From Pseudomonadota bacterium (lineage in GTDB: Bacteria; Desulfobacterota; Desulfobacteria; Desulfobacterales; Desulfobacteraceae), in assembly GCA_018812385.1 (NCBI GenBank), contig JAHJDU010000061.1:1-6059 (forward strand): a stretch of DNA of 6,059 nucleotides, in the 5' to 3' direction. Under the pieces are notes generated by a model. It did no database searches and was not told the origin of the DNA. It saw nothing but the letters and a program-made list of their open reading frames with translations. A program made the translations under genes and the position numbers. Numbering within the stretch: the stretch's first letter is position 1; each line of letters opens with the position of its first letter. Positions 5,966 through 6,059 of the stretch are shown piece by piece.

Positions 5966-6058
5966 TCATATTTTCTGTTTTTCAGGGCGGATCATGGTGA
6001 TGACAGCTACCCTGTCTTTTTTTTCAATCTTTACATGTCCCACAATAGTCTTCCTTCC
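5966..6058 (-). CDS. C-terminal end of an unidentified protein (5' end outside window)
   Basis: On the minus strand a frame runs open from the window edge for 30 codons to a TGA at 5966-5968. The residues start GRKTIVGHVKIEKKDRVAV and end RPEKQKI. Alternating hydrophobic strands of this kind (a GRKTIVGHV strand, a turn with KKD, then VAVITMI) resemble the last two beta strands of hotdog-fold acyl-CoA thioesterases, but 30 residues are too few to name a family. It ends 41 bases before the DUF2889 gene in the same direction. If it is a thioesterase, a neighbouring CoA pyrophosphatase would fit a CoA-related theme. The other frames on this strand hit stops sooner. Confidence 0.45.
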   Translation of the reverse strand, partial: GRKTIVGHVKIEKKDRVAVITMIRPEKQKI

Positions 6059-6059
6059 A

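Overview
The window looks like chromosomal core DNA from an anaerobic or facultatively anaerobic bacterium. My best guess is a sulfate reducer of the Desulfobacterales type. The grounds are an oxygen-sensitive class III ribonucleotide reductase with its radical-SAM activase, moderately low GC, AT-rich intergenic DNA, and the style of the shikimate kinase and DUF2889 proteins. The assignment rests on protein resemblance only and is tentative.

Layout. The left edge (2-298, + strand) holds the C-terminal end of a shikimate kinase. It converges on a minus-strand operon running from about 4440 down to 331: nrdD (anaerobic ribonucleoside-triphosphate reductase), nrdG (its activating enzyme), then alr (alanine racemase). 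The gaps are 14 and 30 bases, and nrdG and alr carry identical AAGGA ribosome binding sites 7 bases from their starts. The nrdD reading frame is interrupted by one in-frame TAA (3456-3458). The N-terminal piece has 298 codons. The C-terminal piece has 395 codons and can restart at an ATG 15 bases after the stop. Each piece looks intact and conserved, and together they make up one ordinary NrdD of about 699 positions.

The intergenic region 4353-4524 contains a readable control element for nrdD: two 16-base NrdR-box-like sequences (4451-4466 and 4481-4496) in the same orientation, with starts 30 bases apart. They flank a TTGACA -35 element, and one of them covers the promoter spacer. This predicts repression of nrdDG-alr by the dNTP-sensing regulator NrdR. 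A small two-helix membrane protein gene (4525-4773, +) begins just on the other side of the same element.

The right part is a second minus-strand cluster. A partial unknown gene at the edge (5966-6058) is followed by a DUF2889 protein (5355-5924) and a CoA-pyrophosphatase-type Nudix hydrolase (4770-5342). The Nudix gene and the small membrane gene converge and share a CTAG whose two strands supply both TAG stops.

The most notable points are the split but conserved nrdD, its tandem NrdR operator, and the coupling of alr to anaerobic dNTP synthesis. I saw no mobile element, CRISPR array, tRNA or rRNA, and no convincing new defence or other accessory system.
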